A stretch of 64,000 nt of DNA. Origin: Streptomyces sp. SPB162 (GTDB taxonomy: Bacteria > Actinomycetota > Actinomycetes > Streptomycetales > Streptomycetaceae). The stretch's first letter is position 1; the number at the start of each line of letters is the position of its first letter. The stretch is taken from positions 1,698,501-1,762,500 of the forward strand of contig NZ_JAQFII010000001.1 in NCBI RefSeq assembly GCF_029504575.1. The letters are read 5' to 3'. Under the pieces are notes generated by a model, which was given only the letters and a program-made list of their open reading frames with translations, was not told the origin of the DNA and did no database searches. A program made the translations under genes and the position numbers. This document shows, one piece after another, positions 44,594-54,619 of the stretch.

Positions 44594-45657
44594 TTTTTGC
44601 TGCCCTCCGGGTCGAATTCGTCGGTGACGAGCCGCCGCGCGGCCTCCTGGGGGCCACCGGTCCAGCGCACCAGCAGGGCGCCGAGCGCCTCCTCCTGGTC
44701 CAGCGCGACCACTTTCTCCCGGTAGAGCTCCAGGAGGGCCAGGAAACGCGCGACGACGGTGAGGGTGTCGGGAGCGTCCGCCGCGAGGTCGGCGAAGCTG
44801 CTCTCCCCCAGCTCGATCAGCCGGGCCACCACCAGCTCGCCCTGCTCCCTGACGCTGACCAGGGGCGCGTGGATGTGGTCGGTGTAGATCTGCGGCACCG
44901 GCTTGGGCTGCATCGCCTTGACGGCCAGCTTCGCGAACCGCTGCGGGCCGACGCTGAGGACGACCTCCGGCAGCAGGTCCGCGTGCTGCGGCTCCAGGCC
45001 CACCGTGCGGGGGTGGTGCAGCGCCTCCGCCTCCAGCCGCTCGGCGAAGATCGCCGCGATCCGCTTGTAGGCGCGGTACTGCAGCAGCCGGGCGAAGAGC
45101 AGGTCGCGCGCCTCCAGCAGCGCCAGGTCCCCCTCGTCCTCGACCTCGGCGGTCGGCAGCAGCCGGGCCGCCTTCAGGTCGAGCAGTGTCGCCGCGACGA
45201 CGAGGAACTCGGTGGCCTGGTCGAGGTCCCAGTCGGCGCCCATCGCGCGGATGTGCGCCATGAACTCGTTGGTGACCGTGGACAGCGCGACCTCGGTCAC
45301 GTCCATCCGGTGCTTCGAGATCAGCTGGAGCAGCAGGTCGAACGGCCCCTCGAAGTTCTCCAGCCGCACGGTGAACCGGCCGTCGGGCGGGACGGCGGGG
45401 ACGTCGGGCGCGTCAGGGGTCTCCTCGGGAGCCGCTTCGGGGGCGGGAGCCGCTTCGGGGGCGGAAGCCGCCCTTTCGGGGGCGGAAGCCCGCTCCCCCA
45501 GCGCCGCCGGTTCGACGGGCGCCGGTGCCGGGACGGGCTCGGGTCCCGCGACGGGCTCCGGAACGACGACGCGCTCCGCCGCCGCGCCCGCGCGGCCCGG
45601 ACCCCGGCCGAGGGCTCGGCGGGGCGGCTGGGGGGCGTCGTCGTCGGGAATCGGCAT
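44590..45657 (-). CDS. scpA: Segregation and condensation protein A (kleisin)
   Basis: The 355-aa protein has an N-terminal ~90-residue Pro/Ala/Glu-rich extension (APAPVEPAALGERASAPERAASAPEAA...), then the ScpA kleisin: FTVRLENFEGPFDLLLQLISKHRMDVTEVALSTVTNEFMAHI, LLDLKAARLLPT, and the C-terminal winged helix that contacts the SMC head. It bridges the SMC dimer in chromosome condensation. The start is ATG 45657. The long disordered N-terminus is typical of Streptomyces ScpA. Confidence 0.95.
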   Translation of the reverse strand: MPIPDDDAPQPPRRALGRGPGRAGAAAERVVVPEPVAGPEPVPAPAPVEPAALGERASAPERAASAPEAAPAPEAAPEETPDAPDVPAVPPDGRFTVRLENFEGPFDLLLQLISKHRMDVTEVALSTVTNEFMAHIRAMGADWDLDQATEFLVVAATLLDLKAARLLPTAEVEDEGDLALLEARDLLFARLLQYRAYKRIAAIFAERLEAEALHHPRTVGLEPQHADLLPEVVLSVGPQRFAKLAVKAMQPKPVPQIYTDHIHAPLVSVREQGELVVARLIELGESSFADLAADAPDTLTVVARFLALLELYREKVVALDQEEALGALLVRWTGGPQEAARRLVTDEFDPEGSKK

Positions 45658-45761
45658 CGCTGTCCATCGTGCGGGGTCGGCGGGGGCGGCCCCCCGGCAG
45701 GGAGCCTACTGAGCCGCCCCGTCCGACGTCGCCGAGGCCACGCCGACCACCACCCGGTGGC

Positions 45762-46298
45762 TCAGCGGCCCCGCAGTCGGCGCACCAGGATGCTCGCGTC
45801 CCCGCGGGACTCCAGGTCCGCCAGCACCACGGCGACCGCCTCGCGGACGATCCGGCCGCGGTCGATCGCCAGCCCGTGTTCACCGCGCAGCACGAGCCGC
45901 GCGTGTTCGAGATCCATCAGCTCCTCGGCGGAGACATAGACGGTGATCTTCTCGTCGTGCCGTTCACGGCCGCTCGGGCGCGGCCGCTGCTGTTTGCGGC
46001 GCGTCTGCTGGGCCGGCACCGGGGCCGTCGGCGGCTGGCCCGCGGCCTGCGGACGGCGGCTCTGGCTCCCCTCGCGGCCGCTGTGCTCGGCCGCGCTCCC
46101 GTCCTGGCCGCCGCCGTCGGGCGCCGTGCCCGTCTGCGGCTCGTTCCCGTCCGCCGGGGCGTCGGGAACCGGCCGCAGCCGTCCGTCGGCCCCAGCGGCC
46201 TTCTGAGCGTCCCCGTTGGCGTGCTTACGGGGCTGGGAGGCCTGCAGCCCCATGCCCCCGGTGGTGCGGAACAGTTCGTCCGCACCCGGGAGACTCAC
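45762..46298 (-). CDS. Ribbon-helix-helix-like protein between parA and scpA
   Basis: The 178-aa protein starts at GTG 46298, overlapping the parA stop as GTGA; a GTG four codons upstream (46310) is an alternative. The first ~115 residues are disordered (Gln/Pro/Gly/Arg-rich). The C-terminal KITVYVSAEELMDLEHARLVLRGEHGLAIDRGRIVREAVAVVLADLESRGDASILVRRLRG has the strand-helix-helix look of CopG/ParG-type DNA-binding proteins. Its place between a ParA ATPase and the kleisin suggests a DNA-binding partner of ParA; I do not know a characterised homologue. Confidence 0.8.
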   Translation of the reverse strand: MSLPGADELFRTTGGMGLQASQPRKHANGDAQKAAGADGRLRPVPDAPADGNEPQTGTAPDGGGQDGSAAEHSGREGSQSRRPQAAGQPPTAPVPAQQTRRKQQRPRPSGRERHDEKITVYVSAEELMDLEHARLVLRGEHGLAIDRGRIVREAVAVVLADLESRGDASILVRRLRGR

Positions 46299-47410
46299 TC
46301 GGCGTGACACCGGGCGAGCACCTCCCTGGCGAGCTGACGGTAGGCGGCGGCGCCCACGGAGTTGGACGCGTACGTGGTGATCGGCTCACCGGCGACGGTG
46401 GTCTCCGGGAAGCGCACCGTACGGCCGATGACCGTGTGGAACACGTGCTCGTCGAAGGCCTCGACCACGCGGGCCAGCACCTCACGGCTGTGCACCGTGC
46501 GCGAGTCGTACATGGTGGCGAGGATGCCGTCGAGTTCGAGTTCGGGGTTGAGCCGTTCCCGGACCTTCTCGATGGTCTCGGTGAGCAGCGCGACACCGCG
46601 CAGTGCGAAGAACTCGCACTCCAGCGGAACGATCACCGAGTGCGCCGCGGTGAGCGCGTTGACGGTCAGCAGGCCGAGCGAGGGCTGGCAGTCGATGACG
46701 ATGTAGTCGTAGTCGGCCATCAGCGGCTTGAGGGCGCGCTGGAGGGTCGACTCGCGCGCCACCTCGCTGACCAGTTGGACCTCGGCCGCCGACAAGTCGA
46801 TATTGCTCGGCAGCAGGTCCATACCGGGCACCGCGGTCTTCAGCAGCACCTCGTCCGCCGCCAACCCGCGTTCCATCAGCAGGTTGTAGACGGTGATGTC
46901 GAGTTCCATCGGGTTGACGCCGAGTCCGACCGAGAGCGCGCCCTGCGGGTCGAAGTCGACGAGGAGTACCCGGCGGCCGTACTCGGCGAGCGCGGCACCC
47001 AGGTTGATGGTCGAGGTCGTCTTGCCGACCCCGCCCTTCTGGTTGCACATCGCGACGATTTTCGCCGGGCCGTGGTCGGTGAGCGGATTGGGGATCGGGA
47101 AGTACGGCAGGGGCCGTCCCGTCGGACCGACCCGCTCGCGGCGCTGACGGGCAGCGTCCGGGGCGAGTGTGGCCGCGTATTCGGGATCCGGCTCGTACTC
47201 CGCGTCTGGGTCGTAGAACTGACCGTCCTGCAGATCGTCCTCGTATGGCGCCATGGCGTGTGTGGGGTGCGTCTCCGTGTTCTTGTCGGCCCGGCGCGCC
47301 TCGAAGGTGCGGACCGCGACGGAACCGACGGTCTCGAGCCTGTTGGGGCTCTCGACCTGAACGGTCATTCCTGGTTGACCACCCCCGGGAGCAAATGTCG
47401 ACTCATTCAC
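46295..47410 (-). CDS. parA: ParA-family ATPase
   Basis: The 371-aa protein has a ~110-residue acidic N-terminal extension and then the deviant Walker A NQKGGVGKTTSTINLGAALAEYGRRVLLVDFDPQGALSVGLGV, Walker A' and Walker B (YDYIVIDCQPSLGLLTVNAL). GTG 47410 follows AGGAGG at 11 nt. Streptomyces have a separate parAB near oriC; this one is linked to scpAB and has no parB, only an RHH-like gene next to it. It may position condensin or another cargo along the nucleoid. The operon reads parA-RHH-scpA-scpB-rluB. Confidence 0.9.
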   Translation of the reverse strand: MNESTFAPGGGQPGMTVQVESPNRLETVGSVAVRTFEARRADKNTETHPTHAMAPYEDDLQDGQFYDPDAEYEPDPEYAATLAPDAARQRRERVGPTGRPLPYFPIPNPLTDHGPAKIVAMCNQKGGVGKTTSTINLGAALAEYGRRVLLVDFDPQGALSVGLGVNPMELDITVYNLLMERGLAADEVLLKTAVPGMDLLPSNIDLSAAEVQLVSEVARESTLQRALKPLMADYDYIVIDCQPSLGLLTVNALTAAHSVIVPLECEFFALRGVALLTETIEKVRERLNPELELDGILATMYDSRTVHSREVLARVVEAFDEHVFHTVIGRTVRFPETTVAGEPITTYASNSVGAAAYRQLAREVLARCHAE

Positions 47411-47732
47411 AAGTCGTCTTACCTCCTTGGTGACCAGGAAACTTCTCGATAGGTCAGCGCGACAGCATGCCGACGGTTGGCGACTCTATGGCGTGTCAGT
47501 GGTTCACAGCAACACAATCCGCCGGACACGGCACGATGTGTCGGCAACCGAACACCCCGCTGTCAAGGGTGTAACCGCCTCGACGACGATGTTTCGGCGG
47601 GGTACGAAACGGTGAAACTGGTACGTTCGACGCACTCGGCCGGGCCTTGGATCTCCCAAGGCCCGGCCGTTGTCGCCGTGTTGACGTGTAGACGTTTCGC
47701 GGCGCGTCACCCGCCCGTCACACGCCCGCTGA
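47411..47732. other. Intergenic region between ald and parA
   Basis: The 322-nt region contains the ald terminator (47637-47669) and must hold the parA promoter. I searched it for the parS consensus TGTTTCACGTGAAACA and found only a partial resemblance (GAAACGGTGAAAC near 47606), which is not a site. No small gene is convincing. Confidence 0.5.
47637..47669 (-). terminator. Terminator of ald
   Basis: CGGCCGGGCCTTGG (47637-47650) and CCAAGGCCCGGCCG (47656-47669): 14-bp perfect stem and ATCTC loop, 64 nt after the ald stop. Confidence 0.85.
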
Positions 47733-48872
47733 TCAGCCCAGCAGGGTGTGCAGGTCCGTGCTGTGCAGGTCGTGCGCCTCGGCGACCGGGCCGTAAACGA
47801 CCTGTCCCTCATGGGTGTTGAGGCCGAGCGCCAAGGCGGCGTCGCGGCGCAGCGCCTCGCGCCAGCCCCGGTTGGCCAGCTCCACGATGTACGGCAGCGT
47901 GGCGTTGGTCAGCGCGTAGGTCGAGGTGTTGGGCACCGCGCCGGGCATGTTGGCGACGCAGTAGAAGACCGAGTTGTGGACCTCGAAGGTCGGGTCGGCG
48001 TGCGTGGTCGGACGCGAGTCCTCGAAGCAGCCGCCCTGGTCGATCGCGATGTCGACAAGAACCGATCCCGGCTTCATGCGGGAGACCAGCTCGTTGGTGA
48101 CGAGCTTCGGCGCCTTCGCGCCCGGGATCAGCACCGCGCCGATGACCAGATCCGCGTCCAGGACGGCCTTCTCCAGCTCGAAGGCGTTGGAGGTGATGGT
48201 CTGGACCCGGGTGCCGAAGATCTTGTCGGCCTCGCGGAGCTTGTTGATGTCCTTGTCGAGCAGGGTGACATGGAAGCCCATGCCCAGCGCGATCGTGGTC
48301 GCGTGCCAGCCGGAGACACCGGCGCCGATGACGACGGCCTTGCCGGCCTGGACACCGGGGACGCCGCCGGGCAGCACGCCGCGGCCGCCGACCGAGCGCA
48401 TCAGGTGGTACGCGCCGACCTGCGGGGCGAGTCGGCCGGCCACCTCGGACATCGGGGCGAGCAGCGGGAGGGCGCGGTTCGCGGTCTCCACCGTCTCGTA
48501 CGCGATGGCGGTGGTGCCGGACTCGAGCAGCGCGTCCGTGCAGGCGCGGGACGCGGCCAGGTGCAGGTACGTGAAGAGCGTCTGGTCCTTGCGGAGGCGG
48601 TGGTACTCCTCGGCGATCGGCTCCTTGACCTTCAGCAGCAGGTCGGCCGTGGCCCACACCTCGTCGGCGGTGGACAGGATGTTCGCGCCGGCGCCGGTGT
48701 ACTCGGCGTCGGGGATGGAGGAGCCGAGACCGGCGCCCTGCTCCACGTAGACCTCATGTCCGTGGCGCACGAGCTCATTCACGCCGGCGGGGGTGATGGC
48801 CACGCGGAACTCGTTGTTCTTGACCTCGCGGGGGATGCCGACCTTCACGTCGATCACGGTCCTTGCACTCAT
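47733..48872 (-). CDS. ald: L-alanine dehydrogenase
   Basis: The 379-aa enzyme has the AlaDH N-terminal domain ([43 protein letters not shown]), the catalytic lysine and histidine regions ([15 protein letters not shown]), the NAD site [20 protein letters not shown], and the signature [27 protein letters not shown]. It interconverts alanine and pyruvate plus ammonia. ATG 48872 is used, but GTG 48857 or 48848 is closer to the homologous N-terminus. The AT-rich upstream region has a palindrome that may serve regulation by an Lrp/AsnC protein. Confidence 0.96.
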   Translation of the reverse strand: MSARTVIDVKVGIPREVKNNEFRVAITPAGVNELVRHGHEVYVEQGAGLGSSIPDAEYTGAGANILSTADEVWATADLLLKVKEPIAEEYHRLRKDQTLFTYLHLAASRACTDALLESGTTAIAYETVETANRALPLLAPMSEVAGRLAPQVGAYHLMRSVGGRGVLPGGVPGVQAGKAVVIGAGVSGWHATTIALGMGFHVTLLDKDINKLREADKIFGTRVQTITSNAFELEKAVLDADLVIGAVLIPGAKAPKLVTNELVSRMKPGSVLVDIAIDQGGCFEDSRPTTHADPTFEVHNSVFYCVANMPGAVPNTSTYALTNATLPYIVELANRGWREALRRDAALALGLNTHEGQVVYGPVAEAHDLHSTDLHTLLG

Positions 48873-48970
48873 GGGAAGACAGGAATGGCTGCAGGTGTCC
48901 GTCTATAACGCGAGAAAGCGTCACACGTCGGACCTGACCGCGATGTGCGCGGCGGAGCCAAGTCTAGTGA

Positions 48971-48983
48971 AGGAAGACTTCCT
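48971..48983. promoter_or_regulatory. Palindrome AGGAAG-A-CTTCCT upstream of ald
   Basis: A 13-bp palindrome flanked by CTAG elements on both sides (48964-48967, 48986-48989) lies ~100 nt upstream of ald in an AT-rich stretch. It could bind a regulator such as an AldR-type Lrp protein; that is inference. Confidence 0.4.
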
Positions 48984-49080
48984 GTCTAGCCTTACAAAGT
49001 GATTAGTTTGGACGAGATTTCTGACTGATTCGTTAGGAGCGGGGCGCTGACGCCTTCAGGCCACCGCTTTTCGGCCCCCC

Positions 49081-51603
49081 TCAGTCGGCGACCTCACCCG
49101 GGTTGAGCAGGCGCTTCGCGACCGCGCGCTGCAGGCGGGCGCCGCCCGGGTCGCCGAGCCGGTCGAGGGTGTCGGCCATGCGCAGCAGCACGGCTCCCTC
49201 CAGTCGGCGGTCGCCGGCCTGCCGGGCCCAGTACAGGGCGTCACGGCAGGTCCGCAGAGCGTCCTCGGGGTGGCCCGCGTACTCCTGGACGCGCGCCGCC
49301 TCGCTCAGCGCACGGGCCTGGGCCGGCACGTCGCCGAGCCGCCGGTGGGCACCCGCGGCGGCCCGCCACTCGCGCAGCGCGGTGCCGTACCGGCCGCCGT
49401 AGGTGTGCAGCGCGCCGAGCCGGCCGTGCAGCCGGGCGGCGTGGCCGGTCTCGCCGCGCGCCTGCCGCAGCGCGAGCGCCCTGCCGTACCAGTCCGCGGC
49501 CCGCTGCGGGTCGTCGAGTTCCAGGTACGTGCCGCCGATGGCCTCCATCGCACGGCCTTCGGCCTCCCCGTCGTCACCGGCCCGCGCCTCGCCCAGGGCC
49601 AGCCGGTAGCGGTCGAGCGCCTGCCGGGTCCTGCCGGCCTCCACGTCGAGATCGGCGAGGTTGATCAGCGCCGCCGCCTTCTCCCGGGGCAGCCCGCGGC
49701 GGGTCGCCACGTCGAGCACCAGGGCGTGCAGCTGGTACCGCTCCCCCGCCGTCTCCCGGTCGCCCAGGTCCATTCCCAGCGCCCGCACCATGTTGGCGAC
49801 CAACCGCCGTGCCAAGGTGTCGAGTTCCCCGTCGGCGACCGCCGCGCGGGCCGCCGCGAGCAGCGCGGGCAGCCGGGCCCGCAGCCAGACCGCGGCGGCG
49901 GCGCGCGACGCGAAGCGCATCGAACGGGGCAGGCCCTCCAGCGAGGCCCGGCCCAGATGCGAGTCGGGCTCGAGCGTGAGGCGGCACGACTGCAGCAGCC
50001 GCACCGTCCGCTCCAGCATCCGCGCCCTGGCCAGCTGTACCTCGCCCGTGCGGTCCCGGGTCTCCAGCAGGGCGCGCAGCAGCGGTTCGAGGCAGCCGGG
50101 CACCCGGTACTGCGGCGGCAGCGGCGGCTCCACCGGGTCCGCGTGCAGCAGCCCGTGCGCCGCCAGGTCGTCCAGCGTGCTCTGCGCGGCGGTCACCGAG
50201 CAGCCGGCCAGCGCGGAGGCGATGTGCGAGTCCACCAGCCCGGCCGGCGCGAGCGCCAGCAGCCGTAGCATCCGGGCGGCGGTGGGCGGCAGCGAGCCGT
50301 GGACCAGCCGGAAGGCGCGCACCAGCTGCGGCGGCGCGGTGGCGCGCGGCGCCTCCGGCGCGGGGGTGGCCCTGACGGCGGAGTCGGCCCCGGCCGCGTC
50401 GCGGCCCTCTCGTCCCGCGGGATCCCGTTCCCCGGCCGCCGGTGGCGCGGTCTTCTCGAAGCCGGCCTTCGATCCGGCCCCGGGCCGGATCCCGGACCCG
50501 GGCCGGATCCCGGACCCGGTCCTGGGCTCGGACCCGGTCCTGGGCTCGGACCCGGTCCTGGGCTCGGACGTGGGCGCGCTCCCGGGCTTGACCTTGGACC
50601 CGGACCTGGACCCGGACGCCGGCGCGCTCTCGGGTTCGGTCTTGGGCCCGGCCTTGGGCGCAGCACCGGAGCCGTCCTGGGAAGCGGCCTCCGGCCGCAG
50701 CAGCGGCACGCCGCCCGGCCCGGCCTCGGTGCCGAGCCCGGCCTTCACCGCAGGCACCGGCGCCGGCTCGTCCGGTACCTCGCGCAGCCGGCTCGTGGCG
50801 TCGGTCACCGAAAGCCGCGGCTGGGCGGCGAGCCAGGCGGCGACGAGCCGCAGCGCGGTGGGATGTCCGGCGCACTCCTGGACCAGGGTCTCGGCCGCAC
50901 GCGGGTCGCAGGTGACCCGCGTCGAGCCGATCGCCTGCGAGAGCAGGTCGACGGAGGCGGCGGTGTCCAACCCGCCGAGGGTGCAGGGCCGGACGTCCGG
51001 GACACCGGGCAGCGGGCCCTCGGACGTCGCCACCACCAAACTGCCGGGCCCTTCCGGCAGCAGCGGCAGCAGCTGATCGGCATGGGCGACGTCGTCGAGC
51101 ACCAGGACGGTGTGGCGGCCCGCCATGGCCGCCCGCAGCGCCGCGAACACCTCGCCGGGCGCCGCCTCCGGCAGCGGCGACGCGGCGCCGAGTGCCCGCA
51201 GCAGCGCCCGCGCGGCCTGTTCCGGCGGGACGCGCTCGCCGCCGGAGCCGCTGAGCCGGACGAAGTGCTGCCCGTCGGCGTAGCGCGCGGCGACGTCCCG
51301 GGCGAGGTGGACGGCGAGGGCAGTGCGCCCGGATCCCGGCCGTCCAGCGACCAGCAGGACGCGGCTGCCGTCGGCCACCCTGCCGCCCAGTGTGGCCAGG
51401 CCCGGCCGGTCGATGTCGGCCCGCAGCCCGTCCAGCTCCCTGCGGCGCCCGACGAAGTGCGGCGCGTCCTCGGGCAGGGCGCAGCCCGGCGCCGGTGGCG
51501 GCGGGACCGCGGCCGTCGCTTCCGGCCGATGGCCGGGTGACGGCACGAAGTCCGCGTCGGTCACCGATCCACCGGCGTCCAGCACCTGATCCGCCACGGG
51601 CAC
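49081..51603 (-). CDS. STAND-type NTPase with TPR repeats (AfsR-like without SARP domain)
   Basis: The 840-aa protein has a Walker A LLVAGRPGSGRTALAVHLARDVAARY (~83-90), Walker B VLVLDDVAHADQLL and an NB-ARC layout, then a ~130-residue disordered linker with repeated TGSEPR and IRPGSG units. A winged-helix-like segment (RMLRLLALAPAGLVDSHIASALAGCSV...STLDDLAAHGLLHAD) and six to seven TPR-like repeats at the C-terminus complete it. The plan is that of AfsR/DnrI-family regulators minus the N-terminal DNA-binding SARP domain. STAND proteins act as ligand-triggered switches. GTG 51603 or GTG 51597 is the start. Confidence 0.85.
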   Translation of the reverse strand: MPVADQVLDAGGSVTDADFVPSPGHRPEATAAVPPPPAPGCALPEDAPHFVGRRRELDGLRADIDRPGLATLGGRVADGSRVLLVAGRPGSGRTALAVHLARDVAARYADGQHFVRLSGSGGERVPPEQAARALLRALGAASPLPEAAPGEVFAALRAAMAGRHTVLVLDDVAHADQLLPLLPEGPGSLVVATSEGPLPGVPDVRPCTLGGLDTAASVDLLSQAIGSTRVTCDPRAAETLVQECAGHPTALRLVAAWLAAQPRLSVTDATSRLREVPDEPAPVPAVKAGLGTEAGPGGVPLLRPEAASQDGSGAAPKAGPKTEPESAPASGSRSGSKVKPGSAPTSEPRTGSEPRTGSEPRTGSGIRPGSGIRPGAGSKAGFEKTAPPAAGERDPAGREGRDAAGADSAVRATPAPEAPRATAPPQLVRAFRLVHGSLPPTAARMLRLLALAPAGLVDSHIASALAGCSVTAAQSTLDDLAAHGLLHADPVEPPLPPQYRVPGCLEPLLRALLETRDRTGEVQLARARMLERTVRLLQSCRLTLEPDSHLGRASLEGLPRSMRFASRAAAAVWLRARLPALLAAARAAVADGELDTLARRLVANMVRALGMDLGDRETAGERYQLHALVLDVATRRGLPREKAAALINLADLDVEAGRTRQALDRYRLALGEARAGDDGEAEGRAMEAIGGTYLELDDPQRAADWYGRALALRQARGETGHAARLHGRLGALHTYGGRYGTALREWRAAAGAHRRLGDVPAQARALSEAARVQEYAGHPEDALRTCRDALYWARQAGDRRLEGAVLLRMADTLDRLGDPGGARLQRAVAKRLLNPGEVAD
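50482..50567. repeat. 18-bp tandem repeats in the STAND linker
   Basis: Two exact copies of an 18-bp unit (GGGCCGGATCCCGGACCC, 50482-50517) overlap the start of three exact copies of a second (ACCCGGTCCTGGGCTCGG, 50514-50567). They encode IRPGSG and TGSEPR repeats; copy-number change would keep the frame. Confidence 0.85.
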
Positions 51604-51834
51604 ACTCCCGTTCTGCCTGCGCGCACGAGCCCGCCGCCGCTGCGAGCGGGAACACCATCGAGCCTAGGCCCTGCCGGCGCGATCACGAACGGGCAACCGC
51701 GCGGCCTCTCGCGGCATCCGGAAGTGTCGCCCGAACGGCCGGACCCGGTGCACGGGGACATGCCCGCCGGGGACCCTCGCGCAGCCGGGGCGCGCAATGA
51801 TCACTGAATCGGATCAGCGGCGCGCCGGGACCGG

Positions 51835-52458
51835 CTACGCCGTGTAGGGCCTGGCGGGCCAGGGCGCGTCGGCGGGGCGCAGCGCGTCCACGCCGTCGCC
51901 CGACAGTGCGGCGTGCAGCGCGAGGACACCGGCCACCAGGCAGGTGTTGTGCACGTGTCCGGCCAGCACGTCGCGCACCAGTTCGGCCAGCGGGACCCGG
52001 GCGAACTCCATGTCGGCCTCCTCCTCGGAGACGTCGAACCGCTCGCCGTCCGCCTCGGAGACATCGCGCGCCAGGAAGATCCGGACCGCCTCGTCGCTGC
52101 CGCCGGGCGAGGTGTAGAGGTCGGCGAGCACCCGCCAGTCACCGGCCTTGACGTGCGCCTCTTCGTACAGCTCGCGCTGGGCCGCGTGCAGCGGGTTCTC
52201 ACCGGGCACGTCGAGGAGCCCGGCGGGCACCTCCCACAGCTTGTGCCGTACCGGGTGCCGGTACTGGCGCAGCACCAGGACCCGGCCGTCCTCGTCGAGG
52301 GCGACCACGGCCACCGAGCCCGGGTGGATCTGGTAGTCGCGCTTGGCGGTGGCACCGTCCGGCATGACGACCTCGTCGGTGCGGACGCTCGTCTTGGCCC
52401 CGGAGAACGGTGTCGAGGTCGCGGTGACCTGCCACTCCTCGGCGATGTCCTGCAGCAT
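51835..52458 (-). CDS. Nudix hydrolase, ADP-ribose pyrophosphatase type
   Basis: ATG 52458 follows GGAGG; the frame upstream overlaps the pyrG terminator. The 207-aa enzyme shows SVAVVALDEDGRVLVLRQYRHPVRHKLWEVPAGLLDVPGENPLHAAQRELYEEAHVKAG, a Nudix box with REL-x-EE preceded by the ADPRase-type PAGLLDV. It should hydrolyse ADP-ribose to AMP and ribose-5-phosphate. It is immediately downstream of pyrG. Note that ADP-ribose is also the product of the glycohydrolase encoded 10 kb away. Confidence 0.93.
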   Translation of the reverse strand: MLQDIAEEWQVTATSTPFSGAKTSVRTDEVVMPDGATAKRDYQIHPGSVAVVALDEDGRVLVLRQYRHPVRHKLWEVPAGLLDVPGENPLHAAQRELYEEAHVKAGDWRVLADLYTSPGGSDEAVRIFLARDVSEADGERFDVSEEEADMEFARVPLAELVRDVLAGHVHNTCLVAGVLALHAALSGDGVDALRPADAPWPARPYTA

Positions 52459-52490
52459 GGTGCCTCCGTGAACCGGTGCGAACGAGAAAA

Positions 52491-52529
52491 GGTGCTGGGG
52501 ACGGATCACGAAGATCCGTCCCCAGCACC
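52491..52529 (-). terminator. Terminator of pyrG
   Basis: GGTGCTGGGGACGGATC (52491-52507) and GATCCGTCCCCAGCACC (52513-52529): perfect 17-bp stem with ACGAA loop between pyrG and the Nudix gene. Confidence 0.92.
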
Positions 52530-52556
52530 GTACCGATCAATCCGATCCTCGGAGGA

Positions 52557-54309
<1,753 letters not shown>

Positions 54310-54619
54310 CTACCAGGGTATCAGCGACCGTGGGGGGCTGCGTCCGGCGGCGACCCCACTAGCCTGCTTTTAGCAGCTCGCAAGGGGACTAATGGCATGC
54401 TCGGGCATGAGCGGAACAAGTGCACCCGACCGGCCCAGTGAAGACCACCGTCACGCGCGCACCTGCCTCCCCGACGACGTATCCTGCTCGGACACATCGC
54501 TGCGAGCCGGCCGGCACGGCATCAACCCCGCCCGCTCCCGGAACACGAGCTCGCCGAAAATCCCCAGACCGCAAGACCGGCCCTACGAGGCCGGCGCCGT
54601 CATTCGACTGGAGATGCAG

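Noticed and set aside
42693..44657. Single large protein covering rluB and the scpB region in one frame
   Set aside because: The upstream part is antisense-like low-complexity sequence; the real start at 43931 overlaps the scpB stop, and scpB is clear in its own frame.
47411..47732. parS-like site near parA
   Set aside because: Only a partial GAAAC...GAAAC arrangement; no match to TGTTTCACGTGAAACA.
50482..50567. Possible insertion or assembly collapse in the STAND gene
   Set aside because: The repeats are whole multiples of three and keep the frame; they read as ordinary low-complexity linker expansion.
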